NCBI RefSeq assembly: GCF_036711975.1
Contig: NC_091971.1
Location: 10,919,501 to 10,983,500, forward strand
Reading direction: 5' to 3'
Source: Onthophagus taurus
Lineage: Eukaryota; Arthropoda; Insecta; Coleoptera; Scarabaeidae
DNA: 64,000 nucleotides
Shown: piece by piece, positions 11,866 to 22,989 of the stretch
Layout: every line of letters starts with the position of its first letter
How positions within the stretch are numbered: the first letter of the stretch is position 1
Made by a program: the position numbers and the translations under genes
Notes under the pieces: model-generated
Told to the model about the DNA's origin: nothing
The model's database searches: none
The model's input: only the letters and a program-made list of their open reading frames with translations

Positions 11866-12534
11866 TATGACTTATTATCTAACCCAGAGATATTTTATTC
11901 TCTTTTTGACATGTAAACAGAATGGCTTTCCAAAAAGAAAACCCTTTACTGTCGTGTTTTTGCTAACTTTAATCTTACATCTAGGTCCTTTTCTAATTAT
12001 TGATTTTCCTGTTTCCACCATTCTTTTTGTATCTACAAATTTTGCAATCTTTCCCCAAATTTGCCTTCATAAGAACATTTAATCATCAATTACAGGCATA
12101 CATATATACACAAATAATAAACGAATTTGTACCTAAAGAATTTCTAAAGAGTTTCATAACATTCATATTTTAACATTGTCATCTATAATTTAGAAGTTAA
12201 ATTGTTTAAGTAAAGGCATCTTTTACAATATAAATTTACGTAAGGGGAACTACACCGTTAGTTAAGAAAACTTGAGCTATTATTCAAGAGGTAACAGAAG
12301 CTTTATAAAGTAATCAGCTCCTTTTAGTAAACTCATTGAGTAGGGAAAATTCAGCTACTACTCCATAGATGTCGCACCACTTATAACACCAATACTTTAA
12401 AAATTTATTACTTATATTTTAATTAAAATTAACAATATATCAATTTTTTTACAAAATTAATACCTTTAATTTTATTATAAACAATATATTATAATAAAAT
12501 AAAAGTTGATTCATGAAAAAAAAATTTGACTCAT
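11866..12534. other. Intergenic, AT-rich, no gene recognised
   Basis: No coding signal is convincing. Only simple AT-rich sequence is seen between the nested transposons and the tRNA gene. Confidence 0.4.
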
Positions 12535-12607
12535 CGACCGTGACAGGACTCGAACCTGCAATCTTCGGATCCGAAGTCCGACGCCTTATCCATTAGGCCA
12601 CACGGTC
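12535..12607 (-). tRNA. tRNA-Arg (anticodon TCG)
   Basis: The reverse complement folds as a 73-nt cloverleaf. The acceptor strand GACCGTG pairs with CACGGTC, followed by discriminator G. The D arm is GCCTAATGGATAAGGC. The anticodon stem TCGGA/TCCGA holds the loop CTTCGGA with anticodon TCG. The T arm is GCAGG-TTCGAGT-CCTGT. No intron is present. The B box TTCGAGTCC is canonical. The minus-strand 3' side, at 12505-12534, has T-rich runs (read as A-rich on +) that can end RNA polymerase III transcription. CCA is not encoded, as expected in eukaryotes. Confidence 0.95.
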
Positions 12608-12609
12608 TT

Positions 12610-14925
12610 GATATCTTTTATAACTCGAAACGGTCTCAATAAATAAATCCAATGTAAATTTACATGATATGTAAAATATTAGTTGATATGAATTACCACA
12701 CTAAAAAAATTACTCATTTTTTATAAATCAAAAACAAAATATGACCACAAAAATAATATTGCAAAAAATATTTATTAAATAACCTATTACATATCATGAA
12801 TGCATTGAAAATTTAATATTCGAGGATGATAATAATACTGAGGAGTATTATCTATGAACAGGTAAAGGGGACAGTAGAAGAGATTGATTCACTTTTGTGT
12901 TTGTGTATTGAGCGAAGCAATCCGAGAGAGAACAGGCTTTCCGCCACAATAATTGTTTTATTCGCTTCACAATGGGAAATCTGTCGTGTTCATCCCACCT
13001 GGCTTTGATGGCCTCCCCTAAAAGGTGGCATAATGCGTCCAAAAAGCGTTAGAAACGTCAGTTTTAATATCGCGTCAACCGAACCTCACTGAATCTCTCT
13101 CTCTCACACACACCAAATAGATTAAAACTCATTCAATAAAAAGGGAGGCTTGAATATCTCTCCTCTGCCTTATTACAGCTTTTTAAAAACCTATTCTCTT
13201 TTCAAACCATCTTAAAGCTCTGGAAATGATTTTTAATTAATTTCAAGAGAGTTTTTTTAATTAAAACCAAGGAAAAAATAAAAATTCTTTCAAAACATAC
13301 ATATATGATAATGATGTTTTCTGAGGATCATCATCAGGAATTATTGGAAGGTGCGTTGAACGCCCCCTACGATACTCGAATCCCTTTAGCGCCCCCCAGC
13401 GGATGACTGGCTCGGTGATTATATTATTGGCCATTCGCCTGTGAGAACTGCGGCGGATTTCACACCGACTTCACCCGCTAATTACCAATTTAGAGCGTCG
13501 CAGGTGCACTGTGAATAACGCAGCATTCATTACAAAATCGCATTGTCGCGTACACTAGTTAATAACTTAGTTGTGGATTTCGCACAATGAACCAGCACAC
13601 GCACGCAAGATTGAAACTTATCCGTAGCACAGTTTCAGTATGGAACCCTAATACGTATTGTTCTAATTTTCCATCTAAAGTTGGATATTTGAAATGTTAC
13701 TAAAAGTTGTATACAAAAAGTTTTCAAAAAAATAATTTAAACAAAAAAAATCAGATGCTGAATATAAACATAGTTATGAAATTATCAAGATCTCCAATCA
13801 ACACACTTATTACTGCTAAGATTCTTCCATAGACAGCATTTTAGTGTAAGAGGAAGGTTGTATTACATAAGCAATAACAGAATTTTTTTGCTTGTAACAT
13901 TCTCCTTAATGTAATTGAATCAAAATATTTTGACAACTTAGTAAAATTATCTCCTCGTCTATGCAAAAAGAAAACCTGGTATAAAAACCTGATTACAACT
14001 CCATTATATTTTCTGTATACAGTAAGAGTCTAGTTCCGAGGTTTGTAGTTGTACCCTTATCTTTGTTTTCCATGAAGCAGGTGGCTAACCTCAAACCTTC
14101 CTCTTTTATTTGGACTTGGGATTCGCAAAGGGCATAACGCGAGGTACTCGATTCCGTCCCACCTAATCCTTTGGCAGAGTTGATGAGAGATGGCAAAACA
14201 TGGAAGCACAGCTGGACCTCAGTATTAAAGGAGAAGCAGAACCAAGATGACGAAGTGTCATAACATGTCATAAGACTTTTGATAAGAAGAAGAAGAAAAT
14301 TTATTTTCTTCATTATTATTTTGATTTATACAATAAAACTTAATCAACTATGTCAAAGCGCATTATTTAATAGTTATGTAACAGAAAATACAGAAATTAC
14401 CCATTAGCTATGTGAAATTATAGAAAATCGCAGATACTTTCCAATTTTGTGAACTGATAAACTAATTTTAACGTTCTCATATTAATCATCTTAAATCGGT
14501 AATTGAATCTGTCGCCCTATATCAAATTTACATTGTCTCAAATCTCAGCTGTGCTGGTATTGCTATCAGCATTAATACTAATTAAATCATTTATTTTTGT
14601 CTCCTCTTTGCTTATATGATCAACACAATTTTTCCAACATAGAAACCATAATAAAGTCATCAAGTTTCGCAGTTATCCCATCTCTCCATCCTATTTGTTT
14701 GAGACTCAAAATCTTTCTGGTATCCTCATATTCTGTAATCGCATGGTAAATTATTCATTTTGCAACCTCTTCAAATAACGCTTCGTCATTTAGACGAAAA
14801 TATCATAAACATAATGACGTTTTCTTTGATTTAAGTTTTTCGTGAACAGAAATTGATGATCAACATAATGTGTATTATGTAAGAAAGTTTTGACAAATCG
14901 TAGTGTTCAACATTAAACAATGCTT
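12610..14925. other. Intergenic DNA with a possible LINE tail
   Basis: Bases 12810-13080 and 13330-13640 are single-copy looking and GC-richer, with C-runs such as CGCCCCCCAGCGG near 13392. Near 13093 there is a short CT/CA microsatellite. At 14035-14300 an unbroken stretch ends in a GAAGAAGAAG run (14281-14299), like the 3' end of a retroposed element. A 106-codon minus-strand frame there is not recognisable as a known protein. Confidence 0.35.
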
Positions 14926-14929
14926 TGCT

Positions 14930-16107
14930 TATCTTATAAGGTTGCGAAATGTAAGAAGCCTCACACCATCTTAGAAGAACTCCTATCACCAACTGTTATA
15001 GATATGGCAAACATCATGATTGATAAGACTGCTGGGGTCTCTATCCGATAACGCAATTATTTGAGGAATTTTGTATTGGTGGAAGATATCAAGGAGTCAT
15101 TAATTGAAAAAAATAAAATAGTCGAATTTAGATTGCAGTTAGATGAGGTTATGATGCTTGCTTTATATGCTATGTACTGTTTTTATAGATAGCTATAATA
15201 TTAAAAAATACGTTCTGTTTTGTAAAAATATCAATAGAAAAGTGAAGGTTGAACAGGCTGTTCAAACAGGCATAACCTCTTTGAGATTCTTGACACATAT
15301 CTGGAAATAATTTGAAATGGTTTTGTTGGAAGATAGCAAGAAAAGTTCAGCATTTGGACATTATTCAGCATTATTATTGCACTCCGCGACGATTTAGTAT
15401 CTTCTCTGCCAAAGACATTCTACCATAAACTTGGTGTCTGTACTGATAGAGCTCGCTCTATGTCCAATTGCTATGGAAGATAGGCTGCACTAAGTCAAGA
15501 ACTAGAATGTAGTAAATTTTATGTAATCTTGTCCATTCAAAACAACTAGTTATTGGTCAACAACCCGTATGCAGAAAGATCTGCGGTACTCATTTACGAA
15601 AGATGGAATTGCTCAAGATGACAAAAATTAAGTTAGAAAACATATAAATATTTTCCTCATGGTAAATTTATTATAACAGAGCTAAAACCTAAAAGTTGTA
15701 TCATAAAGGGCATTTCAACTTTCAGAGAATATATGATACGTATGGAATAATATCAAGAAAATAGTAGAAACACCCAGAAAATGTGATTGTATCTCAAAAT
15801 TTTTAATTTCAAATTTAATTTAGATTATCATGTTCCTAAAAGCGAGCGGTTCAGCAGTGACAGAAGTAGAAATCGGTACTTGGGAATCAAATGATGTATT
15901 ATGTGGAACATCACAAAATTCGGATTGTTTCACCGCGCCTGGCAAAAGATCAAGTCAAACGATTGTAAATCAAAATCGTATTTTTATTTCTTATGATTTG
16001 GAAAATTTTTTCTATTTGTCAAAATCTGAAGTATCAGTATCTTTTCTTGCGTTCAAGAAGTTAGCAACATATATTCTCGAATTAGGTTCAACATTAACCA
16101 CCCGTTG
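14930..16107 (+). pseudogene. hAT transposase remnant, ZBED5-like
   Basis: Blocks occur in the order expected for ZBED5-type hAT proteins: VAKCKKPHTI (14945-14975), a PLSDNAI-like block after a frameshift (about 15035), DIKESLIEK then IVEFRLQLDE (15087-15148), and GVCTDRARSM (about 15440), where the Asp of CTD is a catalytic acid. The last open frame (15830-16107) ends with a SKSEVSVSFLAFKKLATYI stretch that may be the dimerisation region before the usual TTYLCE motif. Many stops and frameshifts lie between blocks. The family call is good; the copy is dead. Confidence 0.6.
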
Positions 16108-16109
16108 AG

Positions 16110-16632
16110 CGAGGTTGACCTTTGATATGTGCCAAACATTTGTCTTGCATTTTTTTTATTGACTGAAGTTCGCAGCCGCTACTTCTCAATACCTTCTTGT
16201 TTTTCTTTCCTTTATCTGTACATAGTGTTTAGTGCTTCTATCGTTTTCATACAGTGAGGATATTAACAATTTGCTCAGTTTGATACACTGCGAATGTGAT
16301 ATCTTTTAAACTTTTATATGTTATTTAGTTGTTCTAATATCATATCAATATGGTCCGCCTGTAAAATATGTTATTTAAGGATTTCCGTTTTAAGTTTTTT
16401 GCAAGCAGATCATGAGATATCTCAATAAAAAATAAGATCTACTGAATCTTAAAAATGTTAAGGAAGGTTAAAGTATTTTCAAGACGAAGTTAACACAGTA
16501 TTTAAAGATGAAGTTGAAACACGTCAGACAGAGAATACGTCCATGAGAGCACAATTTAATTCGAATAATTCCTGAAGTATAGGTGAGGCAAGAATGGGCC
16601 GAATTTTAGTAATGCTAGTTTTAATATTATTG
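16110..16632. other. Intergenic, no gene recognised
   Basis: AT-rich sequence between the hAT remnant and the mariner-type foldback. It could hold decayed flanks of either, but I see no motif. Confidence 0.3.
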
Positions 16633-16634
16633 TA

Positions 16635-17451
16635 CAGAGTGGGCCAAATTGAACACTTTTAAAGGGAAGCTCCTCTTTCTATAAGAGATACAGGAAAAAT
16701 GATATCAGTGTCTGAGGGTCGATTTTTACAAAAAACTTAATGACGGAAACCTCATTAAATATCTCTATCTCTTACGGGTTTAGAGATACAGGTTGTTTTT
16801 TCAAAAAAGTGCATTTTTGAAAAGTCGTCGAACTTCTTTCTTGTTGAAAAATCTTCCTTTCTGTGAAAACATTTTCTAAACAACTTTTTATATAGAATTC
16901 GATGAAATAAGTTAGCTTTCCCTAAAAGCAATATTTTAGAAGTTATTGACATAAAAATGTTTTTTTAAATGGAACATCCTGTACTCCTTCTAAACATAAA
17001 CAATGCATTTGTTTTATCGAAGCGCCGTCAAAGCCCACTAGCCTACTTTTACGCAATTGAAAATCATAAAAGTTCATCAAGTGTATATTCTATATTTTTG
17101 GAAATTAAATTTTATGCTCTCGTCGAATTCACAAAAATATATAGGGTGTTCCATTTAAAAAAATCATTTTTATGTCAATAACTACTAAAATATTGCTTTG
17201 AGGGAAAGCTAACTTATTCCATCGAATTCTATACAAAAAGTTGCTTTGGAAATGTTTTTACAGAAAGGAAGATTTTTCAATAAGAAAAAGGTTACGACGA
17301 CTTTTCTAAAATGCACTTTTTTGAAAAACATCTCTGAAATCGATATGCAGTTTTCGCCGCATATCGAGCTTCAGACAGTGATATCATTTTTCCTCTATTT
17401 CTAATAGAAAGAGGAGTTTACCTTTAAAAGTGTCCAATTTGGCCCACCCTG
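16635..17451. mobile_element. Mariner-type foldback element, 817 bp
   Basis: The element starts CAGAGTGGGCCAAATTG and ends CAATTTGGCCCACCCTG, bounded by TA at 16633-16634 and 17452-17453. The arms pair over about 300-350 bp on each side. The centre (about 16985-17140) is unpaired and has no transposase. A solitary matching end (AATTTGCCCACCCTGTAC) sits at 62390-62411, so the family has another decayed member in the window. Within the arms a GGAACATCCTGTA / TAGGGTGTTCC pair looks like a second, inner mariner-type terminus. Confidence 0.8.
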
Positions 17452-17499
17452 TACAATATACAAAGCAGTTTGATGATAACATCCAAACAGTATTACTAC

Positions 17500-17637
17500 A
17501 GAACGAAATGATTCAATTAACCAATGGCAAAATATTCAAAAAAATTTTGGAAAATTGTCTAAAGTGTTATTCTTTGGGAAAGAAGGTTACAATTGATGAG
17601 AAACTTGCGCGATTTAGAGGAACATGTTATTTTAAAT
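17500..17637 (+). pseudogene. piggyBac transposase fragment
   Basis: The frame reads NCLKCYSLGKKVTIDEKLARFRGTCYFK before a stop. That is the piggyBac block around the first catalytic Asp (consensus C..NY.PG..vTIDEqL..FRGrc.F). It is a different family from the intact copy at 28.5-30.2 kb, whose equivalent reads YTPSQFLTIDEQLLGFRGRF. The adjacent foldback (16635-17451) lies immediately upstream and may have inserted into this older element. Confidence 0.65.
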
Positions 17638-17639
17638 AG

Positions 17640-18391
17640 TAGTTTAACCGTGTCCGACGGAAGGTTAAGTACACACATGATGCAGAAAAATCGTTGGATG
17701 CGTTTATGTTTTCTTTGAATGATGTATGTATAGAATCCATACTATGGATGCATGTAAATGTTTATTTAACAAATAGGGCTATCGTATTTTTACATCAACC
17801 TATTTAACGTTATAGTTCTCAAATTCCGTTATAACTATTTTATATAAAAAAGTGTTTATTATAAAAATAATCTCATTGTGATCGTTACATCCGGAAGAAT
17901 TTTATTCAAAAACAATAAAGAAAAGAAAAATACAATAACAGTGTAATAAAAAATAAAAATGATATGTTTTGAACAAAAATCGTATTCATGAATAGTGAAT
18001 ACGCTCAGTAGACTGAGAGGTTATACATAGATAATATATATAGAGAGTCTATAGAGGAAACAAGAATAGAGCGAATTAAAAAATCATCTGCAACGGTGAT
18101 AAAAAAAATATTTATGCGGTAATATGTTAAAATAAAAAAAGCGCGGACAATCCGTGGTCGTGTAATGAATAGAGAGCGTTTTCCACAGCGGCGAGCAATT
18201 TTTTCCAGCGAACAATAGATTTCGGACAATACGGTAAATGATCAATTGAACAAAGAGATTCAAATCGGTGTTTATTCAGCATTAAACACGTAACGCAAGC
18301 GGTGAAATTATGCCGTGCCCTCCTCCCTTTCAGTGTAACAACAACCGTCGCGTCAGTTGTGATAGTTAAAATTTGAAAAAAAAACGAAATT
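17640..18391 (+). promoter_or_regulatory. Upstream region of the divergent SoxB gene
   Basis: This is the non-coding leader side of the gene at 18392. At 18316-18333 a pyrimidine run ends in TTTCAG (CCTCCTCCCTTTCAG). It could be a 3' splice site for an upstream non-coding exon; alternatively the TCAGTG there and the TCAGTT at 18353 fit the insect initiator motif. I cannot decide between these from sequence alone. No TATA box is convincing. Bases 17760-18240 are AT-rich with no coding signal. Confidence 0.3.
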
Positions 18392-19080
18392 ATGTCTGAT
18401 CATACCGTAAAGCATATTAAAAGACCGATGAACGCTTTTATGGTTTGGTCGAGAATACGAAGAAAACATATTTCGAATGATTATCCGAGATTGCATAATT
18501 CGGAAATATCGAAAGTTTTAGGAACTGAATGGAAAACTTTATCTGAATGTGATAAAAGACCATTTATTGATGAAGCGAAAAGATTGAGGACTCAACACAT
18601 GATGGATCACCCCGGTTATAAATATAAACCAAGAAGGAAACCGAAACAAGATAATAAAGAAATTTTAAAAGATAAATTGAAGATTGTTTCAAATACAACC
18701 GAACATCATGTTTTTAGTAAGATTTATTTTTTTTTAATTTAGAATTTTAATAATTTCTTTTTGTAGAACCCATTTCATTTTTGCCACAAGTAAATTCTTC
18801 TGCACCATTACATAACATAACCGAGGATCAGCCGCATCACGGATATTTGATTCACAACGGAGGACTGCATTCTTTACCAAGCAAGGATCTGCTCATCCAT
18901 CATGATGTTTCCAATGGAAAGGTGACATATGGAAATTTGTTCGAGGATAAACTGTCCTTGCCGTCCTACACTTCTTTGGCGTCGGCCATTCAGCAAAGTG
19001 CTTTGTTGAGAGCCGCCTCTTTGTACGGATATCACGATGTAGTCCCTAATAGCACGCAGATATACTTCCAACAAATATAA
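18392..19080 (+). CDS. Divergent SoxB transcription factor (two exons)
   Basis: Exon 1 is 18392-18716 and exon 2 is 18767-19080. The 50-nt intron starts GTAAGATTT and ends TTTTTGTAG; the split codon is A|AA (Lys). The product is 212 residues. The HMG box lies at residues 8-85 ([15 protein letters not shown] ... [10 protein letters not shown]) and contains the RPMNAFMVW minor-groove wedge that marks Sox proteins, which bind and bend DNA at ACAAT-type sites in the nucleus. By hand count, 57 of 78 box residues match the Dichaete-like neighbour at 37646. Unusual changes are NP to YP, KMHN to RLHN and SKRLG to SKVLG. The C-terminal part is short ([23 protein letters not shown]) and unlike Dichaete. 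It is probably a SoxB2-class paralogue (Sox21a/SoxB3 type), but the exact orthology is open. The ATG at 18392 is the first in frame and is preceded by a purine-rich leader. Confidence 0.85.
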
Positions 19081-21008
19081 CAGAGAATGACTACCATCTT
19101 ATTTTTTTACTTATTAAAACTTGCACTTCTTATTATTGAAATTTGTGTTAAATTAATCAAAAAATTTAAAAAATAATCTAAGTTCGCGCAATTTAGTTTC
19201 AAGTAAAGTTTGTAATTGGAAACTCCGATAAGGTTTATGTTTACAAGAAAGTAATTCAATTTACCAATCGAGAATCGCGATCCGATTCGATCCTGCAAAC
19301 GACAACATGTTGTATACGCAGGTAGCGTACCCTTCCACAATTAATTGACGAAGTAAATTAAAGTTTATATACAAGGTTTGAGTGGGTGGGGAAAGATTCT
19401 AACTGGAGGGATGACGGGTTTCAATTTCAGTTCCAATCGGAAACCTTTCAGGTGATCTAACAGGCGATACTTCGCAGATCAAACATTTAAGATTACGCCT
19501 TCCAGATTAATCTGAAACACCACTTTATTTTCGTAATTAAAAGAAGCCCCACTTACCCCCAACTTTAATAAATTATTGTAGTATCATTTTTTTATTAAAA
19601 CCGTGATAACGATGACGACGCGTTGTTTGTCAAAGGCATTTGCATGACAAATTCAAAATCCGTTCGTTGAACGGTGAAAATAAATTGATTCCGCGTTTCC
19701 TCTGACGGATTAATGCACGTATTACGTTTTACGACGCCCTTCCCACTGGATGGCGTAGCATGGAATTATTAATTTCTTGGAAGGGTAGAACGAGAACGAC
19801 GACAACGACAGAGGCGTGTCACCGCGAACGCGTGATTGTGCGGATTGTGATGAATTGATATCTCACCTCGAGATTGCGATGGGCGGATCACATTCTCACC
19901 GAAATGTGTGCCCCCGTCTGTTATCATTTCAATGACAGGAAGATTGAAAACCTTTCCGACAAGATTAAGCCTATCTTTACAGATTTATCAATCATAAAGC
20001 TTTTACAAACATTATTACAAAAAATATTTTAATAATTAGTTTAAATCTTATTTAATTTCTTGAATTACTAAAAATATGGAAAACTTACAGAAAATAGTTG
20101 AAATTAATAGTTGAAGGCTCTCGGTATGAAAATCATAATCATTAATCATACCTAGGTCTAAGTAACTTAAGTAAATGTTGTGATCAAGAGGACTAGAAAT
20201 CACTTTTTATGCTATAAATGCATGTTCACTTCTGTTATTAAGTTTGTTAAGAAATTTATGTGTTATAATTCAAAGTCTGCAACATCTAGTTGAACATAAA
20301 TCGTTAACTTATTATGTACGTTATTTTATATGTATTAAAATAATAAATGAACACTTTTTAAAAAAACCATATTCATTCATTTTTGTAGCAGTAAATATCA
20401 ATAATTAATGTCTTATAGAGATAAAGTATCGAAAAAAGATTTGAGAACCTATCTATTTGGATTAGATTAAATGAGATCAACATTGGAATTGAAGTTAAAT
20501 TGTGACAATCACGTGATATTGAAAGGGTACAAAGCTATCCACTAGAAATTGCTAAATTTAATACTCTAAAGTACATATCTTATCATATGCTTGAGAATCA
20601 TAAGGTTTGCACCAGAACAGGTATAATAAAATAGATTCTAGATGACGTCAGCTAGACCAACCTCGAACAATCAGGAGTTCGCTAACGATCCTGCACAATT
20701 ACAGTGACATTTTAGACCCACAGCAACGGCGATTGAAAACCAGGGTTATCAAATCAAAGTTGAGTTACCTTTTGAGTTCCCTTAGATATTGCAGTAGGAG
20801 CTGTTTTCTGGCGATTACTGATCTTTCAATTGGAAATAAAATCAGAAGATACTACAATCATATATCTCGCTCGAATAATCATATGTCTTTGAAGAGCAAA
20901 TATTGTTACCGAAGATATAAAGAAAGTTGAACTACTAATATAGAAGAAGATATATATGAAACGCTTGACATATGACACAAAAACTTTGATGGCCTAAACG
21001 TATTCAAA
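19081..21008. other. Intergenic between SoxB gene and hAT fragment
   Basis: The 3' side of the SoxB gene shows several A/T-rich candidates but no clear AATAAA close to the stop. Bases 19560-19960 look single copy and GC-richer, a plausible regulatory block. Bases 19960-21000 are AT-rich. A 65-codon frame at 20733-20930 is not recognisable. Confidence 0.35.
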
Positions 21009-21009
21009 A

Positions 21010-21175
21010 GTTTATTTACTGTATAAATTAGTGGTGAAACGGATATCTGGCAACTATCCGGCTTTGGCGGGATATTAAAAACCCATTACTTACCACTCAG
21101 GATCCATTCACAGAAATTGGTATGTCTTTTAGGTGTTGGACACTGCAGATAATAATCAAGTTCAACTCGGATATC
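21010..21175 (-). pseudogene. hAT transposase tail fragment
   Basis: On the minus strand, 21175-21122 reads ELDYYLQCPTPKR, followed by TNFCEWILSG. This matches, with few changes, the + strand fragments at 33275-33345 and 33435-33485. The pattern E-x-YL ... W resembles the C-terminal hAT segment just before the dimerisation domain. The flanking sequence has repeated TATCCGG/CCGGATA motifs (21038-21062 and 21170-21215) that may be remnants of the element's ends. Confidence 0.4.
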
Positions 21176-21179
21176 CGAC

Positions 21180-22690
21180 CGAAGGGGATGCCGAATATAC
21201 GGTATCCGGCTTTTCGCAAAATCACTACAATAAATGAAGAACTAGAAGAATTTTTTGGACACACTCTGACAAGTTCTCCGCATTTATTCTATGATGGTAC
21301 AACTTATCAAGATTTCATATACAAACATAAAAGTAAAATGGCAATCATGAAGAAGCAGACGAGCAAAGAAATACATTTAAAAAAAGGTTAAGGTGTAAGG
21401 TTAGAGTTTGGAGAAAAAGTTTATGCTGAAAAAAGTAATGTATGAATGGCAGAAGTCATTTTAAATTCTTTTAGTTATCATTATTATCATTATTACCATT
21501 TGATCTTCTAATTTAATTTTTTAGACAACACTAAAGTTTAGCAAATCGGACGCAAGATCAATAAAATAAAATTTGAGTTATAAACAGAATTTTTTGTTTA
21601 AAAAAGAATTCCTTTTGACACATTTACTATTGACCTTGCTATATTTACTATTCATAAAACCTTTTGTTTCGCAGTCGTTTAAACGAAAGAAATAACTGAC
21701 CTGGATGGATAATTTGTTTTGCAAAAAAAAAACGAGAAACTTTTTTATGACATTTTTTTGAGAACAACTTTTAGGTATATATCCTTTTTTATCTTATTTT
21801 ATTACTGTGTTAAAAATGTTAAGGGTAATATTTTGGAATAAGCAGGTAAGTAATACTCATGTTAACACTAAAATTGAAACTTAAATTCACGCAGAATTTT
21901 AAACTTTTAATAGATAAAGCATAACTGATAAATATTTCTATATCAATCTTTTGTAATTTTGTGTTTATTACAATTACATTGTATGTTGAATACCCACTAT
22001 TCAATATACATTAGTATGAATACCTGAGTGGAATACAATGTAAATTATATTACACAAGTGTACTAGGAATATTAATCAGATAATTATTCGGGCCAGAGGA
22101 CCGCGTGATACGACCATATGACAGCGTATGACGTCCTGTGGTCGTTGTCGCGACGTTGGTCCTTGTCATTTCGGCGCATTGTCACGCGGCAGTGTCAGAC
22201 AGAGGCGCGCAGATGACAATAACGTCGACAATTGCGTGTGTGCGCCCATTGTCGACCTTTGTGAGCATTGGATACACGACAATCGAACTATTGATACGGC
22301 GAGGGTGTAACAACTATAGATTAACTATTCTGTTAACGATACACCTATTACCTATGTAAATTCATTATTGGTAAGCGCGCACCAATGCATTATACCCGCT
22401 TAATTAAATTGTGTAATTATAATTAGAATGCTGCAAACGTGTTTTTGGCTCCACGATACGCTCTACTTTTCAACGGTGTGTACAACGTTTTGTAAAGTTC
22501 CGAGATCAAAGGGCTTTGTTTTGATGATTGTTCACCGTACGCACACCCAACGATGGCTTTTATACCAATTGAAACCAATGTTTGAATGTATACGAGTGTA
22601 TATGAGTAGGACTTGCTTGGTTTAAAATTTAGTTGTAACATACATTTTTGTAAAATTAATATATTTTATTGAGCATACGTTGCTATATTC
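21180..22690. other. Intergenic, no gene recognised
   Basis: A frame at 21122-21391 continues past the hAT piece (EELEEFFGHTLTSS...) without recognisable similarity. Bases 22090-22420 are GC-richer (CGCGTGATACG, GTCGCGACGTTGG) and look like conserved single-copy DNA. The remaining sequence is AT-rich. Confidence 0.35.
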
Positions 22691-22985
22691 CATGTTCATA
22701 GATAAACTTGGGGTATTCCCCGAGTTGTCTATACGATGTATGAAACAAGAATTGTTATTCGGCGTTAGATTATTGTATATTTTTCATTGAAATAAAACTA
22801 GAACTAACACTAGACCTAGAACTAGAAACATTCGGGTTTAGCCGCACGTCTCTTAAGACGGCTAAACCCGAATGTTTCTAGTTATAGGTCTAGTGTTAGT
22901 TCTAGTGTTAGTGTTAGTTCTAGTTTTAATTGTTATTCAGCGTTAGATTGTTGTATATTTTTCATTAAACTGTTTTAAGAGATGC
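22691..22985. repeat. TCTAG-rich palindrome, copy 2, with flanking direct repeats
   Basis: The palindrome at 22798-22925 has the same arms as copy 1 (TTCGGGTTTAGCCG / CGGCTAAACCCGAA around a CACGTCTCTTAAGA loop). It is bracketed by two direct copies of about 38 bp that contain GCGTTAGATT and TTGTATATTTTTCATT (about 22753-22790 and 22938-22976). Upstream is the GGGGTATTCCCCGAG block at 22709, also found in the pogo-like copies A and B. Here no pogo-like termini surround it, so the unit moves or is copied independently of that host. Confidence 0.75.
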
Positions 22986-22989
22986 ACGA

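Noticed and set aside
13318-13340. CTGAGGATCATCATCAGG resembling the start of a hammerhead core
   Set aside because: It is followed by no hairpin and no GAAAC; simply a small ATCATCAT repeat.
14035-14313. 106-codon minus strand frame
   Set aside because: Looks like the antisense of a retroposed 3' end with a GAAGAAG tail; no recognisable protein.
22128-22359. Two overlapping + strand frames in GC-rich DNA
   Set aside because: Short, overlapping in different frames, no known product.
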